A stretch of 64,000 bases of DNA from NCBI RefSeq assembly GCF_030269665.1, contig NZ_BSTS01000006.1:248001-312000 (forward strand). The letters are read 5' to 3'. The notes below the pieces were generated by a model that was not told the DNA's origin, made no database searches, and worked only from the letters and a program-made list of their open reading frames with translations. Origin of the DNA: Actinomycetospora sp. NBRC 106375 (lineage in GTDB: Bacteria > Actinomycetota > Actinomycetes > Mycobacteriales > Pseudonocardiaceae). Both the position numbers and the translations under genes were made by a program. Below, in pieces: positions 50,293 to 57,908 of the stretch (position 1 is the first letter of the stretch; every line of letters begins with the position of its first letter).

Positions 50293-52128
50293 GTGGGGAT
50301 CGACACGCGCCGGCAGACGGGACCCGCATCCCTGGTCCGCGTCCTGCTGCCCACCGTCGCCGTCGTGGCGACCGTGCCGCCGACCCTCGTCGGGCTCGAC
50401 GCGCCGACGGTGACGCTCACCGACCTCGTGGCCCTGCCCTGCGTCGCCCTCGTGCTCGCGGGAGTCGGGCTCTCCGCCGCCGGGACGTGGCAGCTCCTCG
50501 CGCTCGGGACCCGCGCCGCGCCGGTCGCCGGCCTCCTCGGCGGCGCGGTGCTGCTCGGCGAGGGCATCGCCATCGGCACCGACCTGGAGCCCGCGACGTC
50601 GTCCGGTCTGATGTTCGGGGCGGCCGGCGGAGCGCTGGCGGGTGCCCTGCTCCTCGGGGTGCTCGTGCGCTGGCAGAGCCGGTCGGGATGGAGCGCCGCG
50701 ACGGCCCGCAGCATGCGCCGGCGGCTGGTCGGCGCGACCGTCGTCGTCGCGGGACTCGTCGTGACGCGGGCGTCGGTACCGGCGTGGCTCGTCGCGGTCG
50801 GCGTCCTCGTGATCGTCCTCGTCGGGCTGCCGTTGCTGGCGGCCCGGCTCCGCGTCGGAGTCCCCTCCGCCGAGCTGCCGCCCGAGCCGGCGCCGACGAT
50901 TCCTCCCGACGTGGCGGCGCTCGCGGCCGCCGACCCCCACGGGACCATCGAGGTGACGCCGCGGGTCGCGGCCCGCCCCGTCCCGCGCGGCCCGAGCCTG
51001 CGGGTGCTACACGTCGGTCCCGGCGACGCCGAGCTCCACCGTCGGCTCGCCGCGGCCGGACACCAGGTCACGGTGCTGGGCCCACGGTCACCGGGAGCGC
51101 AGGAGCGGATCGAACGCCACGGTGCCGGGTGGGTGCGCTGGAAGCCGTTCGGCGTCCGGTGCGGGCGGACCCGTCTCGGGCAGCTGCTCGCCCGGACCGG
51201 CGCGGCGGTCGTCGCCGCCCGTCACACCGACGCCGACGTCGTCGTCGAGGAGTTCGCCGCGCCGCTCGGCTCGGTGGCGATGGCGCGCTGGGCCCGCCGA
51301 CCGGTCGTCGGCGTGGCGATGTGGCTCCCCGCGCCGGCGCCGACCGACCGGTGGGCGCCGGTGCACCGCCTGCGCTGGTCGGCGATCCGCAGCCACCGCT
51401 CCGTCATCGTCCGGTCCCCGGGAACGGCCGAGCAGCTCGCCGCGGCGGGCTCCCGCGCCGACGTCGCCGTCATCTCCCACGGGATCGACCCGGCCGCGCT
51501 GCGTCCGGCGTCCGGTCCTCGCGGTGAGGACGTCGTCGTGCGGGTCGGGCACCTGGGCGTGGGCGCCGCGTCGGTGAACCTGCTCCTCCAGGCCTGGGCG
51601 CAGGCGCCGGTCTCCCTCGCGGGCCGGCTGGTCCTGGTGAACGCGGGACCGGCCGAGGACGAGCTGCGACGGTCCGCCGCCCACCTCGGGCTGGCGGAAC
51701 GGGTGGAGTTCGTGGACCTCTCCGGGGAGACGGAACACGCCCGGGTGGCGTCGTCGCGGCTCGCGGTGGTGCTGCCCGGCGCGCCGGATGCCGCGACGCG
51801 GAACGCCGCGCTCGAGGCACTCGCCGTCGGCACCCCGGTGCTCGGCCCCGACCTCGCGGTCCTCCGCGACGTCGTGCCGTCCGGGGTCGGGGTGCTCGTG
51901 CCCTCCGACGGCGATGCGGCCGGCCTCGCTCTCGCGTTGCGGGAGCTGCACGGGGATCGGGACCGCCGGGACGCGGCGGCAGCCCGGGGACCCCGCCTGG
52001 CCCGCGTGCACGACCTCGACGTCCTCGCCGGCCAGACCGAGGACGTCTACCTCGCGGCGGTCACGCGCGGATCGATGAGCGGGCGGGACGGGCAGGGACT
52101 CGACCGGCGCCGCCTCGTGCCGCGCTGA
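50293..52128 (+). CDS. membrane protein fused to a GT-B glycosyltransferase
   Basis: A 611-residue fusion. The N-terminal half (about 15-190) has six TM helices in pairs and no recognised domain. After a linker, the C-terminal 350 residues form a GT-B (GT4-like) fold: LRVLHVGPGDAELHRRLAAA, VVVEEFAAPLGSVAMARWAR, VISHGIDPAALRP, VGHLGVGAASVNLLLQAW and the donor-binding segment NAALEALAVGTPVLGPD. The classical E-x7-E is partly kept. It may glycosylate a lipid-linked acceptor. The GTG at 50293 follows GAGAGGACAG. Confidence 0.78.
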   Translation: MGIDTRRQTGPASLVRVLLPTVAVVATVPPTLVGLDAPTVTLTDLVALPCVALVLAGVGLSAAGTWQLLALGTRAAPVAGLLGGAVLLGEGIAIGTDLEPATSSGLMFGAAGGALAGALLLGVLVRWQSRSGWSAATARSMRRRLVGATVVVAGLVVTRASVPAWLVAVGVLVIVLVGLPLLAARLRVGVPSAELPPEPAPTIPPDVAALAAADPHGTIEVTPRVAARPVPRGPSLRVLHVGPGDAELHRRLAAAGHQVTVLGPRSPGAQERIERHGAGWVRWKPFGVRCGRTRLGQLLARTGAAVVAARHTDADVVVEEFAAPLGSVAMARWARRPVVGVAMWLPAPAPTDRWAPVHRLRWSAIRSHRSVIVRSPGTAEQLAAAGSRADVAVISHGIDPAALRPASGPRGEDVVVRVGHLGVGAASVNLLLQAWAQAPVSLAGRLVLVNAGPAEDELRRSAAHLGLAERVEFVDLSGETEHARVASSRLAVVLPGAPDAATRNAALEALAVGTPVLGPDLAVLRDVVPSGVGVLVPSDGDAAGLALALRELHGDRDRRDAAAARGPRLARVHDLDVLAGQTEDVYLAAVTRGSMSGRDGQGLDRRRLVPR

Positions 52129-52133
52129 CCGAC

Positions 52134-52162
52134 CGTCCGACCACGGCGCCTGTGGTCGGACG
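52134..52162. terminator. hairpin terminator between convergent genes
   Basis: CGTCCGACCAC, loop GGCGCCT, GTGGTCGGACG: an 11 bp perfect stem between the end of the glycosyltransferase gene and the end of the Cys-rich peptide gene. It can serve both strands. Confidence 0.75.
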
Positions 52163-52178
52163 TGTCACCACGCGGTGC

Positions 52179-52250
52179 TCAGCAGCAGCCGCACGAGCAC
52201 CCGTCGCACTGCGGGTCCTCGCAGCACGGACAGGCCGTCAGGTCGAGCAT
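52179..52250 (-). CDS. 23-residue cysteine-rich peptide, metallothionein-like
   Basis: A 23-residue peptide with eight Cys at positions 7, 9, 10, 15, 18, 20, 22 and 23, no aromatic residues and no His. It starts MLDLTACPCC. GGGAGGTG lies 6 nt before the ATG, one of the best ribosome binding sites in the window. The ATG lies inside the last codons of the MerR gene in another frame (13 bp overlap), so translation is coupled. The Cys pattern and MerR partner suggest binding of a soft metal such as Cu, Zn or Cd. It is unusually short even for a metallothionein. Function is inferred, not known. Confidence 0.7.
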   Translation of the reverse strand: MLDLTACPCCEDPQCDGCSCGCC

Positions 52251-52684
52251 GCGTCACACCTCCCTTCTGTCTGCGCGTGGTCCGGCGGGCACCAGGTGCC
52301 CGGGGCCGGGTCGGGGCAGGTCGCGCTCGGGAGCTGATCGGCCATCGCGACGAGGTCGGCGCGCAGCCGGGTCAGCCTGTCGAGCTCGGCGTCGATCTCG
52401 GCGATCCTGCTGCGCAGCAGCGGCTCCGCGGGCTCGCACGGGCACTCCCCGGTGTCGCGGACCGCGAGCAGGTCCTTGATGTCGGCGAGCCGCAGCCCGA
52501 GCCGTTGCGCGCCGCGGATGAACTGCACGCGGTCGATCGCGACCCCGTCGTACCGCCGGTGCGCGCCGCTGGTCCGCGCCGGCGCCGGCATGAGCCCGAC
52601 GCGCTCGTAGTACCGCACGGTGTCGGGACGCAGCCCGGTCCTGGCGGCCAGGTCGGAGATGGTGAGGACGCCCGCGTCGGTCAT
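52238..52684 (-). CDS. MerR-family metal-responsive regulator
   Basis: A 148-residue MerR protein. N-terminal winged helix: LTISDLAARTGLRPDTVRYY, then ERVGLMPAP. The dimerisation helix follows. Metal-ligand candidates are Cys81 and Cys83 (TGECPCEP), and an extra C-terminal set Cys123, Cys132, Cys143 and Cys146 (CPDPAPGTWCPP; GRCDACST). It should activate transcription when its metal is bound. The promoter at its own start has the long spacer typical of MerR targets, so it regulates itself and the overlapping peptide. Confidence 0.88.
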   Translation of the reverse strand: MTDAGVLTISDLAARTGLRPDTVRYYERVGLMPAPARTSGAHRRYDGVAIDRVQFIRGAQRLGLRLADIKDLLAVRDTGECPCEPAEPLLRSRIAEIDAELDRLTRLRADLVAMADQLPSATCPDPAPGTWCPPDHAQTEGRCDACST

Positions 52685-52690
52685 GCGACG

Positions 52691-52722
52691 ACGCTAGAAC
52701 CTGGAGTCCGCTCCAGAGTCAA
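52691..52722 (-). promoter_or_regulatory. MerR-type promoter with operator in a 20 bp spacer
   Basis: On the minus strand: TTGACT, 20 nt, TAGCGT, 6 nt, ATG. The spacer contains the inverted repeat CTGGAG, CGGA, CTCCAG. A stretched 19-20 bp spacer with a centred palindrome is the hallmark of MerR-controlled promoters. The -10 box lies at leaderless distance from the MerR start. Confidence 0.8.
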
Positions 52723-52750
52723 GGAGAAGTTGGGGACGCCGCACGAAAAC

Positions 52751-52793
52751 GAACGGCGAGTTCGCTGCTTCGGAAGCAGCGAACTCGCCGTTC
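52751..52793 (-). terminator. perfect 43 nt palindromic terminator
   Basis: Two 21 nt perfectly complementary arms, beginning GAACGGCGAGTTCGCTGC, around a single central base. On the minus strand it is followed by a T-rich run (TTCGTTTTC), so it should end transcripts of the secreted protein gene at 52860-53366. Confidence 0.85.
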
Positions 52794-52859
52794 ATTCCTT
52801 CGTCCTCACGTCCGCACATCATCCTGCTCGGCGGTCGCATTCTGCGGGGCTCCCGCCAC

Positions 52860-53366
52860 TCAGGCGCAGCTCCACGTGCCCTGGACGTGGGTCACGCTCT
52901 CGTCGCCGGTGGTCGAGGTCCGGATGTCGAGCGAGCCGGACGTCCCGCCGGGGTCGACGGTGAACGTGCCGGTGTTCTCGCCCCCGCTGTCGGTGACGTA
53001 GTTCTGGTCGCCGACCGTCACGGTGGCCAGACCGTGCTCGGGGTCGAGACCGGTGTCCATCGGGAACGACCCTTCGCCCGGGTCTCCCTGGCTGAAGGCC
53101 ACGTACATGTCGACGGGCGTGCCGTCGAGCGTCCCCGTCACCTCCCAGAACCCCCCACCGATGCACGAGGTGGAGGCGTCGGCCAACGTGCCGCTCTGCG
53201 CTCCGCTGAAGGTAATGCTCGTGCTCTGGGTACCGGAGTCCGCCCAGGAGTCACCCGGGTCCGAGTACGCGGTGGCCGACGCCGTACCGGCGGCGGCCAG
53301 CATGACGCCTCCGGTGACGAGAACGGCGGCGGAAAGGCGGGCGAAACGGTTGCTGGTGATGCTCAT
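52860..53366 (-). CDS. secreted protein of unknown function
   Basis: A 168-residue exported protein. The signal peptide is about 1-32 (LSAAVLVTGGVMLAAAGTAS, then ATA). The mature part is Gly/Thr/Ser/Asp-rich with beta-strand pattern: GFWEVTGTLDGTPVDMYVAF, VTVGDQNYVTDSG and a C-terminal GTWSCA. Two Cys (one in STSCIGGGFW, one at the end) may form a disulfide. It faintly recalls mycobacterial LpqH-type antigens in strand order, but no lipobox is present. GGAGGA precedes the ATG. Confidence 0.75.
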   Translation of the reverse strand: MSITSNRFARLSAAVLVTGGVMLAAAGTASATAYSDPGDSWADSGTQSTSITFSGAQSGTLADASTSCIGGGFWEVTGTLDGTPVDMYVAFSQGDPGEGSFPMDTGLDPEHGLATVTVGDQNYVTDSGGENTGTFTVDPGGTSGSLDIRTSTTGDESVTHVQGTWSCA

Positions 53367-53581
53367 GATGTCCTCCGGCGAAGTGTCGGAGCGATTCCTG
53401 GCATCGGCTCCGTTGTGCCTCAAATGATCGGCACTCGCCGGAGAGCGCAACAGTTGCCTGAACGCCAGAGATTCCTTACCCCGCCGGGAGGATCTCATGT
53501 CACCGACGGCCCGGGGAGCATCCACGGGCCCGGGGAGGTCGCGCGCCCGCGCCGCGCCGCAACGACAGAGGGCAGCCTCCC

Positions 53582-53707
53582 TCGCACGGCTACCTCGGCG
53601 ACGTCCCACCCGCCGAGTACGAGCAGGCGTTTTACGCTGCCCACCGGACCGACCACACCCCGACTGGAATCCCACCCCAAGGTCTCCGGACACGCCGGGG
53701 CGGTTCA
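53582..53707 (+). mobile_element. remnant of an IS3-family transposase (C-terminal end)
   Basis: One frame reads SHGYLGDVPPAEYEQAFYAA and goes on to end near RTRRGGS, which is the typical last 40 residues of an IS3-family transposase (OrfB/integrase). There is no start, no DDE region and no inverted repeat in view. It lies in a 490 bp gap (53367-53856) without intact genes. It marks old insertion activity next to the acyltransferase/flavoprotein module. Confidence 0.65.
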
Positions 53708-53856
53708 CCACCGGTAGCCAGGACCAGCCCGTGGTGCGGGTCGTGGTGAAAACAACGGCCCACACGGGCGCACAGTGAGGACGGTGAGGGGCTGGCCAAT
53801 CGGCGGCGGGTCCTTTCGTCGGCCACGGCTGTTCCGTTCGCGCGATTTGAGGTTGC

Positions 53857-55500
53857 TTAGTTGATTGTGTGATCGTAACGTCCGGGGGCGATCACGCCGT
53901 TCGGGTCGAGTGCGGACTTGAGGCGGGCGAACACGTCCTGCCATCCTGGCTCAGGCGATGGGTACATGGCCATGCCTTGCAGGCCGGCGCGATAGGGCAG
54001 GTAGCCGAGGTCGGCGACTGCCGCGAACAATGCCTCGTAGCAGTCCATAGCGCGGTCGTCCGCACCCGGTTCGTCCCGGTCGAATTGGATGCTGCAGGCG
54101 ACAAGCACGGTCCGGTCCGCCGGGAATCGAAGAGCGATAGTCGGCTCGAAGCCGGCGTTTGTCATGACGTTCCGACATGTCCCGACGACACTCGTGATGT
54201 CGCGGGCTCGCCACGGGATCATCGGGAGGAACCAGATGAGTCCGCAACCGTCGCGGTCGGGATCGGGGTTAGTTGGAGCGGACGTGCGTTTGCGCCAGAA
54301 GAGTTGGTTGACAGCGGTGCTGGTGTCGAAGGGCCGCACCGTCGAGTGGTCGTAGAAGGCGTCGAGGGCTTGCCGTACGTCCGTCCCCGTCAGCATCTTG
54401 AGCGGCCACCACAGCCGTCGCAGGATGCGGGCGCGGTCGGTGTTCGGGTAGTGGCCCTGGCGGCGCAGCCGCCCGAGCGCCGACTTGACGAGGTCCAGCT
54501 CGGCACGGCGCTGTCGCCTGGTCTCGGCGTGGAGGAGCCCGATGCAGGTCCATTCCCGGGCCAGCCCCGTCAGCTCGGTCAACTCCTCATCGTCGAGCAG
54601 GGCCCGGCCCCGGTCCTGGGTCCGCCGCGGATAGGGGCGGGTGCGCGCGGCGAGGCCGACCCTGTTGATCAGGTAGAAGCGATGGTTGGGGTTGGCCTGC
54701 CGAACCGTGCGGAGGGCGTCGATGAGCTGGGGGAGGTCCCCCTCGTCGAGGTTGACGGCGATGTGCTGGGGGAATCGCGGCCGGTGGGCGAGCCAAAGAG
54801 TGGCGGCGGTGACGACCCCGAGGTTGGACTGGAGGAAGAGCCCGTTGAGCTGAGGCCCGACGCCCCAATCGTCGAGAGCAGCGATCGAGCTGGGGCCGTA
54901 CTTGCCGATCCCTGTGGAGAACTGCGTTCCCGTCGCTGTGACGACCTCGAAGTTGGTGCTGTACCGGGCGCGGTCCTCGTAAGGGCCTCCGGTGAAGACG
55001 CCGAAGCCGCGTTCGAGGAGGTTCCCCAGCAGGCTGATGCTTCCCAACGAGCCTGGGTGGCTCAGCATGCGGTGGGAACCCCGACGTTCGAGGAAGTCGA
55101 GGACGTCGTCCTGAGTCACACCGGGTTCGACGGTGATGTGACCGAGCTCCTCGTCGAAGTCCCGGACCTTGTTCAGGCGGCTCATGTCGAGGATGACGCT
55201 GCAGTCGCGGTGTGCGGCCCGCGAGCCGTAGCCCCAGTTCTTGCCGCGGCTCACCGGGTAGATCGGCACTGCCCACCGGGTCGCGACACGGAGACACGCT
55301 GCGACATCGTCGACTGTCGACGGGAGGAGGATCGCGGAAGGTCGCGACGACGTCGCGAAGGTGGCGCGCGCGGCGGCATCGAGAGGTTCGTCCTGGGTGA
55401 CGACGCTGTCGTCACCCAGGAGATTGCGCCACTCGTCCAGGGCCGACGGGAGGGCGCCCGCCGGCGTGGTCGTCGGGGTCTCGGCGGTCATGTCGGTCAC
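53857..55500 (-). CDS. VAO-type FAD oxidoreductase
   Basis: A 547-residue flavoprotein of the vanillyl-alcohol oxidase / 4-cresol dehydrogenase family. The PP-loop FAD domain has PSTVDDVAACLRVATRW, PVSRGKNWGYGS, ITVEPGVTQDDVLDFL and SLLGNLLERGFGVFTGG. The C-terminus ends DPNGVIAPGRYDH, as usual for the family. Members oxidise para-substituted phenols. Base composition is slightly lower in GC than its neighbours. The GTG at 55500 overlaps the stop of the upstream acyltransferase (GTGA), so the two are coupled. Confidence 0.87.
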   Translation of the reverse strand: MTDMTAETPTTTPAGALPSALDEWRNLLGDDSVVTQDEPLDAAARATFATSSRPSAILLPSTVDDVAACLRVATRWAVPIYPVSRGKNWGYGSRAAHRDCSVILDMSRLNKVRDFDEELGHITVEPGVTQDDVLDFLERRGSHRMLSHPGSLGSISLLGNLLERGFGVFTGGPYEDRARYSTNFEVVTATGTQFSTGIGKYGPSSIAALDDWGVGPQLNGLFLQSNLGVVTAATLWLAHRPRFPQHIAVNLDEGDLPQLIDALRTVRQANPNHRFYLINRVGLAARTRPYPRRTQDRGRALLDDEELTELTGLAREWTCIGLLHAETRRQRRAELDLVKSALGRLRRQGHYPNTDRARILRRLWWPLKMLTGTDVRQALDAFYDHSTVRPFDTSTAVNQLFWRKRTSAPTNPDPDRDGCGLIWFLPMIPWRARDITSVVGTCRNVMTNAGFEPTIALRFPADRTVLVACSIQFDRDEPGADDRAMDCYEALFAAVADLGYLPYRAGLQGMAMYPSPEPGWQDVFARLKSALDPNGVIAPGRYDHTIN

Positions 55501-56213
55501 GCGCTCCGAAGGTCCCGCGCGGGGTCACCGTGGTCGAGCTCGTCGAGCCAGTGCAGGTAGAGGGGTGTGCGGAGTGCCATCGCGGCTCGCGCCAGCCGGA
55601 CGTCGAGGACGCACGCAACCGAGGGCTGGTGGTAGTGGACGACGACGTCGCTGAGGAGCTCGATCGGCAAGGGGAAACTCCGCGTCACGCGATGGAGGCG
55701 GTCGAGCGACATCGACATCAGCCACAGGTCGTGATCCGCCCGCCACCGGTGGGCCTGCCACAGGGCCTTGTAGAGCAGCGCCCCTGCCTGCCGGGCGCGG
55801 GCGTGTCTCGGTTCGACAGCGAGCGTGGAGACCTCCACGATCCGCTGCGTCTGCCAGGCCTGCTGCATGCGGGAATCGCGCTCTGGGACCAGGTTGAACG
55901 CTTCGGCTGTGGGGAGCGTCGAGGTCGGACGGACCATGCTGACGGTTCCCAGGATCTGTGACGCGTCAGCGACCACGAACCATGCCCGCTGGTCCATCCA
56001 CCCGTCGTCGTACGCCCTGTCGGGGGAGGTGTCCGCAATGTAGCCCACGCGCGCGTAGGCCTGGGTGTGCACCTTCCGTGCTCCGGCGATGTCCTCGCCG
56101 TCCCGTGCCGGACCGTAGTAGAGCCCGTCGACGTAGCCGCTCCACGGCGGGGTGGTGAATCCGTCGGGAGCAGGCATCCGGGGCGTGCGGTCGACGATCG
56201 TGTTCACGGTCAT
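55497..56213 (-). CDS. FeeM-like N-acyltransferase (autoinducer-synthase fold)
   Basis: A 238-residue protein of the GNAT-like LuxI/FeeM class. Landmarks are IAGARKVHTQAYARVGYI, WFVVADASQILGTVSMVRP, AEAFNLVPERDSRMQQ, IVEVSTLAVEPRHARARQAG and PLYLHWLDELD. FeeM-type enzymes join a fatty acyl group from an acyl carrier protein to an amino acid. The Glu/Arg pattern of the core is kept. It is the first gene of a two-gene operon with the VAO-type oxidase. The ATG at 56213 is chosen; no strong ribosome binding site is visible. Confidence 0.78.
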   Translation of the reverse strand: MTVNTIVDRTPRMPAPDGFTTPPWSGYVDGLYYGPARDGEDIAGARKVHTQAYARVGYIADTSPDRAYDDGWMDQRAWFVVADASQILGTVSMVRPTSTLPTAEAFNLVPERDSRMQQAWQTQRIVEVSTLAVEPRHARARQAGALLYKALWQAHRWRADHDLWLMSMSLDRLHRVTRSFPLPIELLSDVVVHYHQPSVACVLDVRLARAAMALRTPLYLHWLDELDHGDPARDLRSA

Positions 56214-56320
56214 GATGGCCCTCGATCCTCCGGGGCGCCGGATCGGGCGCCGCCCTGTGTGTTGTGAGGGAGCATGCAGCCGTGGGCGCGTCGTGACCGT
56301 CGTCGTGACGACTTCCGTTG

Positions 56321-56336
56321 TGTCGCCGCCGCGACA
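56321..56336. promoter_or_regulatory. operator-like palindrome upstream of the Crp-type regulator
   Basis: TGTCGC, CGCC, GCGACA: a perfect 16 bp inverted repeat between the divergent acyltransferase and Crp-type genes. It could be the site of the Crp-family protein or of another dimeric regulator. Confidence 0.5.
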
Positions 56337-56368
56337 TGCCATCGATCGGCTCTGGGCGTCGTGAGCGC

Positions 56369-56374
56369 TATCGT
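56369..56374 (+). promoter_or_regulatory. -10 box of a (near-)leaderless promoter
   Basis: TATCGT lies 8 nt before the GTG at 56383. No Shine-Dalgarno site intervenes, so the leader is at most one or two bases. Confidence 0.45.
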
Positions 56375-56382
56375 GCGGTGCC

Positions 56383-57039
56383 GTGGAACTGCTGGGTGAT
56401 CTGCCGCCCGAGGATCGACGGCAGATTCTCGCGGGCGGCCGTCGGCGCCGATTCGCCGCTCGGGAAGTGTTGTTCCACGAGGGCGACCCGGCGGACTCCT
56501 TTCTCCTGCTCGACACAGGACGGGTAGCGATCCGGGCATCGACGCCGGTCGGCGACATCGTCACCTTCGCTGTGCTGGGGCCCGGAGACGTCCTCGGGGA
56601 GCTGGCGTTGATCGGCGGCGACGCGCGACGGAGCGCGACCGTCGTGGCTCTCGAGGACGTCGAGGCGTGGGCGTTCACCGCCGACACCTTCCACCGGCTT
56701 CGACGGGAGGTCCCAGGCGCCGAGGCGTTCTTCCTGCAGACCCTCGCCGACGACGTCCGACGCTTGTCGGGTCTCCTGCTCGAGGCGCTCTACCTCCCGG
56801 TGGAAGCGCGGGTGCTCCGACGAGTGATCGACCTCGAACGAACGTACCGACGGGGCCCGCCGCCTACCGACGTCCCCCTGAACCAGGACACGCTCGCTTC
56901 GCTCGCCGGCTCCAGCCGGGCCACCGTGAACAAGGTGCTGCGGGCCGCCGAAGATGCCGGCTTGGTGTCACTACGGCGGGGCGGTGTGGTGGTCAACGAC
57001 CCCGACGCGCTCGCACACCGCGGTACGCATCGACGCTGA
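56383..57039 (+). CDS. Crp/FNR-family transcriptional regulator
   Basis: A 218-residue regulator. The cyclic-nucleotide-binding domain spans about 5-120 (REVLFHEGDPADSFLLLDTG, FAVLGPGDVLGELALIGGDA followed by RRSATVVA, the phosphate-binding cassette). The C-terminal winged helix has LNQDTLASLAGSSRATVNKV and LVSLRRGGVVVNDPDAL. The cassette keeps the Gly-Glu and Arg-Ser-Ala residues typical of cAMP-binding members. It is divergent from the acyltransferase/oxidase pair and lies 0.9 kb from a nucleotide cyclase gene. Confidence 0.89.
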   Translation: MELLGDLPPEDRRQILAGGRRRRFAAREVLFHEGDPADSFLLLDTGRVAIRASTPVGDIVTFAVLGPGDVLGELALIGGDARRSATVVALEDVEAWAFTADTFHRLRREVPGAEAFFLQTLADDVRRLSGLLLEALYLPVEARVLRRVIDLERTYRRGPPPTDVPLNQDTLASLAGSSRATVNKVLRAAEDAGLVSLRRGGVVVNDPDALAHRGTHRR

Positions 57040-57044
57040 CGGGC

Positions 57045-57800
57045 TCAGGGCCCGGGGAACCATCGCTTGAAGTCGGCTGCGCCGGGCGACAGACGCAGAC
57101 GGGGATCCCCGGCCGGGAGGCGGCCGAGGGCGAACCGGAGAACGGCGGTGTCGTCGTCGCCCTGGACGCGCTCGGTCGCTTCGGTGCCGCCGTCGACGAC
57201 GGTCCAACCCTCGGCGGCGAATCGGCACCGTGCGGACACGTGCGGGCTGGTGACTGCCACGACCGTGCCCGGTGCCGGCGCCGTCGCCGCACTACCCGCG
57301 AGGGTCGCGAAGGCGGGAAGCGCCAGTGCGAGGACGACCGCGCAGGCCGTGACGACGTCGGACGCCAGCGGCTCGTCACGACCGAGAGCGTTCTCGACGT
57401 CGTCGGCGTGGACACCGGCCTCCAGCACGAGGACCTGGCTCCCGAACGCCATCGGCACGGCGCCGGTCGGGAGGGGCAGCAGGGCGTCGAGGGCGAGGAC
57501 ACCCCGGTCCAGCTCGGCGAGCAGAGCATCCACACCGTCGGCCAGTCCCGCCCGCACGGTGTCCGCGTCGACGCCGGGATGGCGCCCCTCTGCGACTCCG
57601 GTGGCGCCGAGACGAGCGCGCCGCAGCGCGTCGGCTTCCATCGACGTCGCCCAGGCCAGGTGTCGCGCCAGGTCGAGGACGGTCCAGCCCGCGCACCGGG
57701 TGGGAGCCGCCAGGGCCGCATCGTCGAGCCTCGCGACGGTGGACACGACGCGACCCCACTCCCGGCGCATCGCTTCGCGCGCTTCGTCGGCCGACAGCAT
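57045..57800 (-). CDS. mycothiol-dependent (maleylpyruvate isomerase/DinB-like) protein
   Basis: A 251-residue protein of the MDMPI/DinB family. The N-terminal helix bundle has MRREWGRVVSTVARLDDAAL, TRCAGWTVLDLARHLAWATS with the conserved metal His, and SQVLVLEAGVHADDVENAL. The C-terminal half is the MDMPI-C beta domain. Relatives use mycothiol for isomerisation or transfer. GAGGGAGG precedes the ATG at 57800. A longer in-frame start lies upstream but adds poor sequence. It converges on the Crp-type gene (5 bp gap) and is divergent from the cyclase gene. Confidence 0.8.
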   Translation of the reverse strand: MLSADEAREAMRREWGRVVSTVARLDDAALAAPTRCAGWTVLDLARHLAWATSMEADALRRARLGATGVAEGRHPGVDADTVRAGLADGVDALLAELDRGVLALDALLPLPTGAVPMAFGSQVLVLEAGVHADDVENALGRDEPLASDVVTACAVVLALALPAFATLAGSAATAPAPGTVVAVTSPHVSARCRFAAEGWTVVDGGTEATERVQGDDDTAVLRFALGRLPAGDPRLRLSPGAADFKRWFPGP

Positions 57801-57908
57801 CACGAGCCTCCCTCGGCGCTTGACGATGTCATGGTCCTCGTGAGGACCCCCGTTTGCGTTACTGTGTAGCTCTGCGTGAGCGAGGGACGGCCTCGGGGGG
57901 GTGCGTAG

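Noticed and set aside
53497-53778. Plus-strand 93-codon frame in the gap before the VAO-type gene
   Set aside because: It is Arg/Pro-rich and out of frame with the transposase remnant, which gives recognisable residues.
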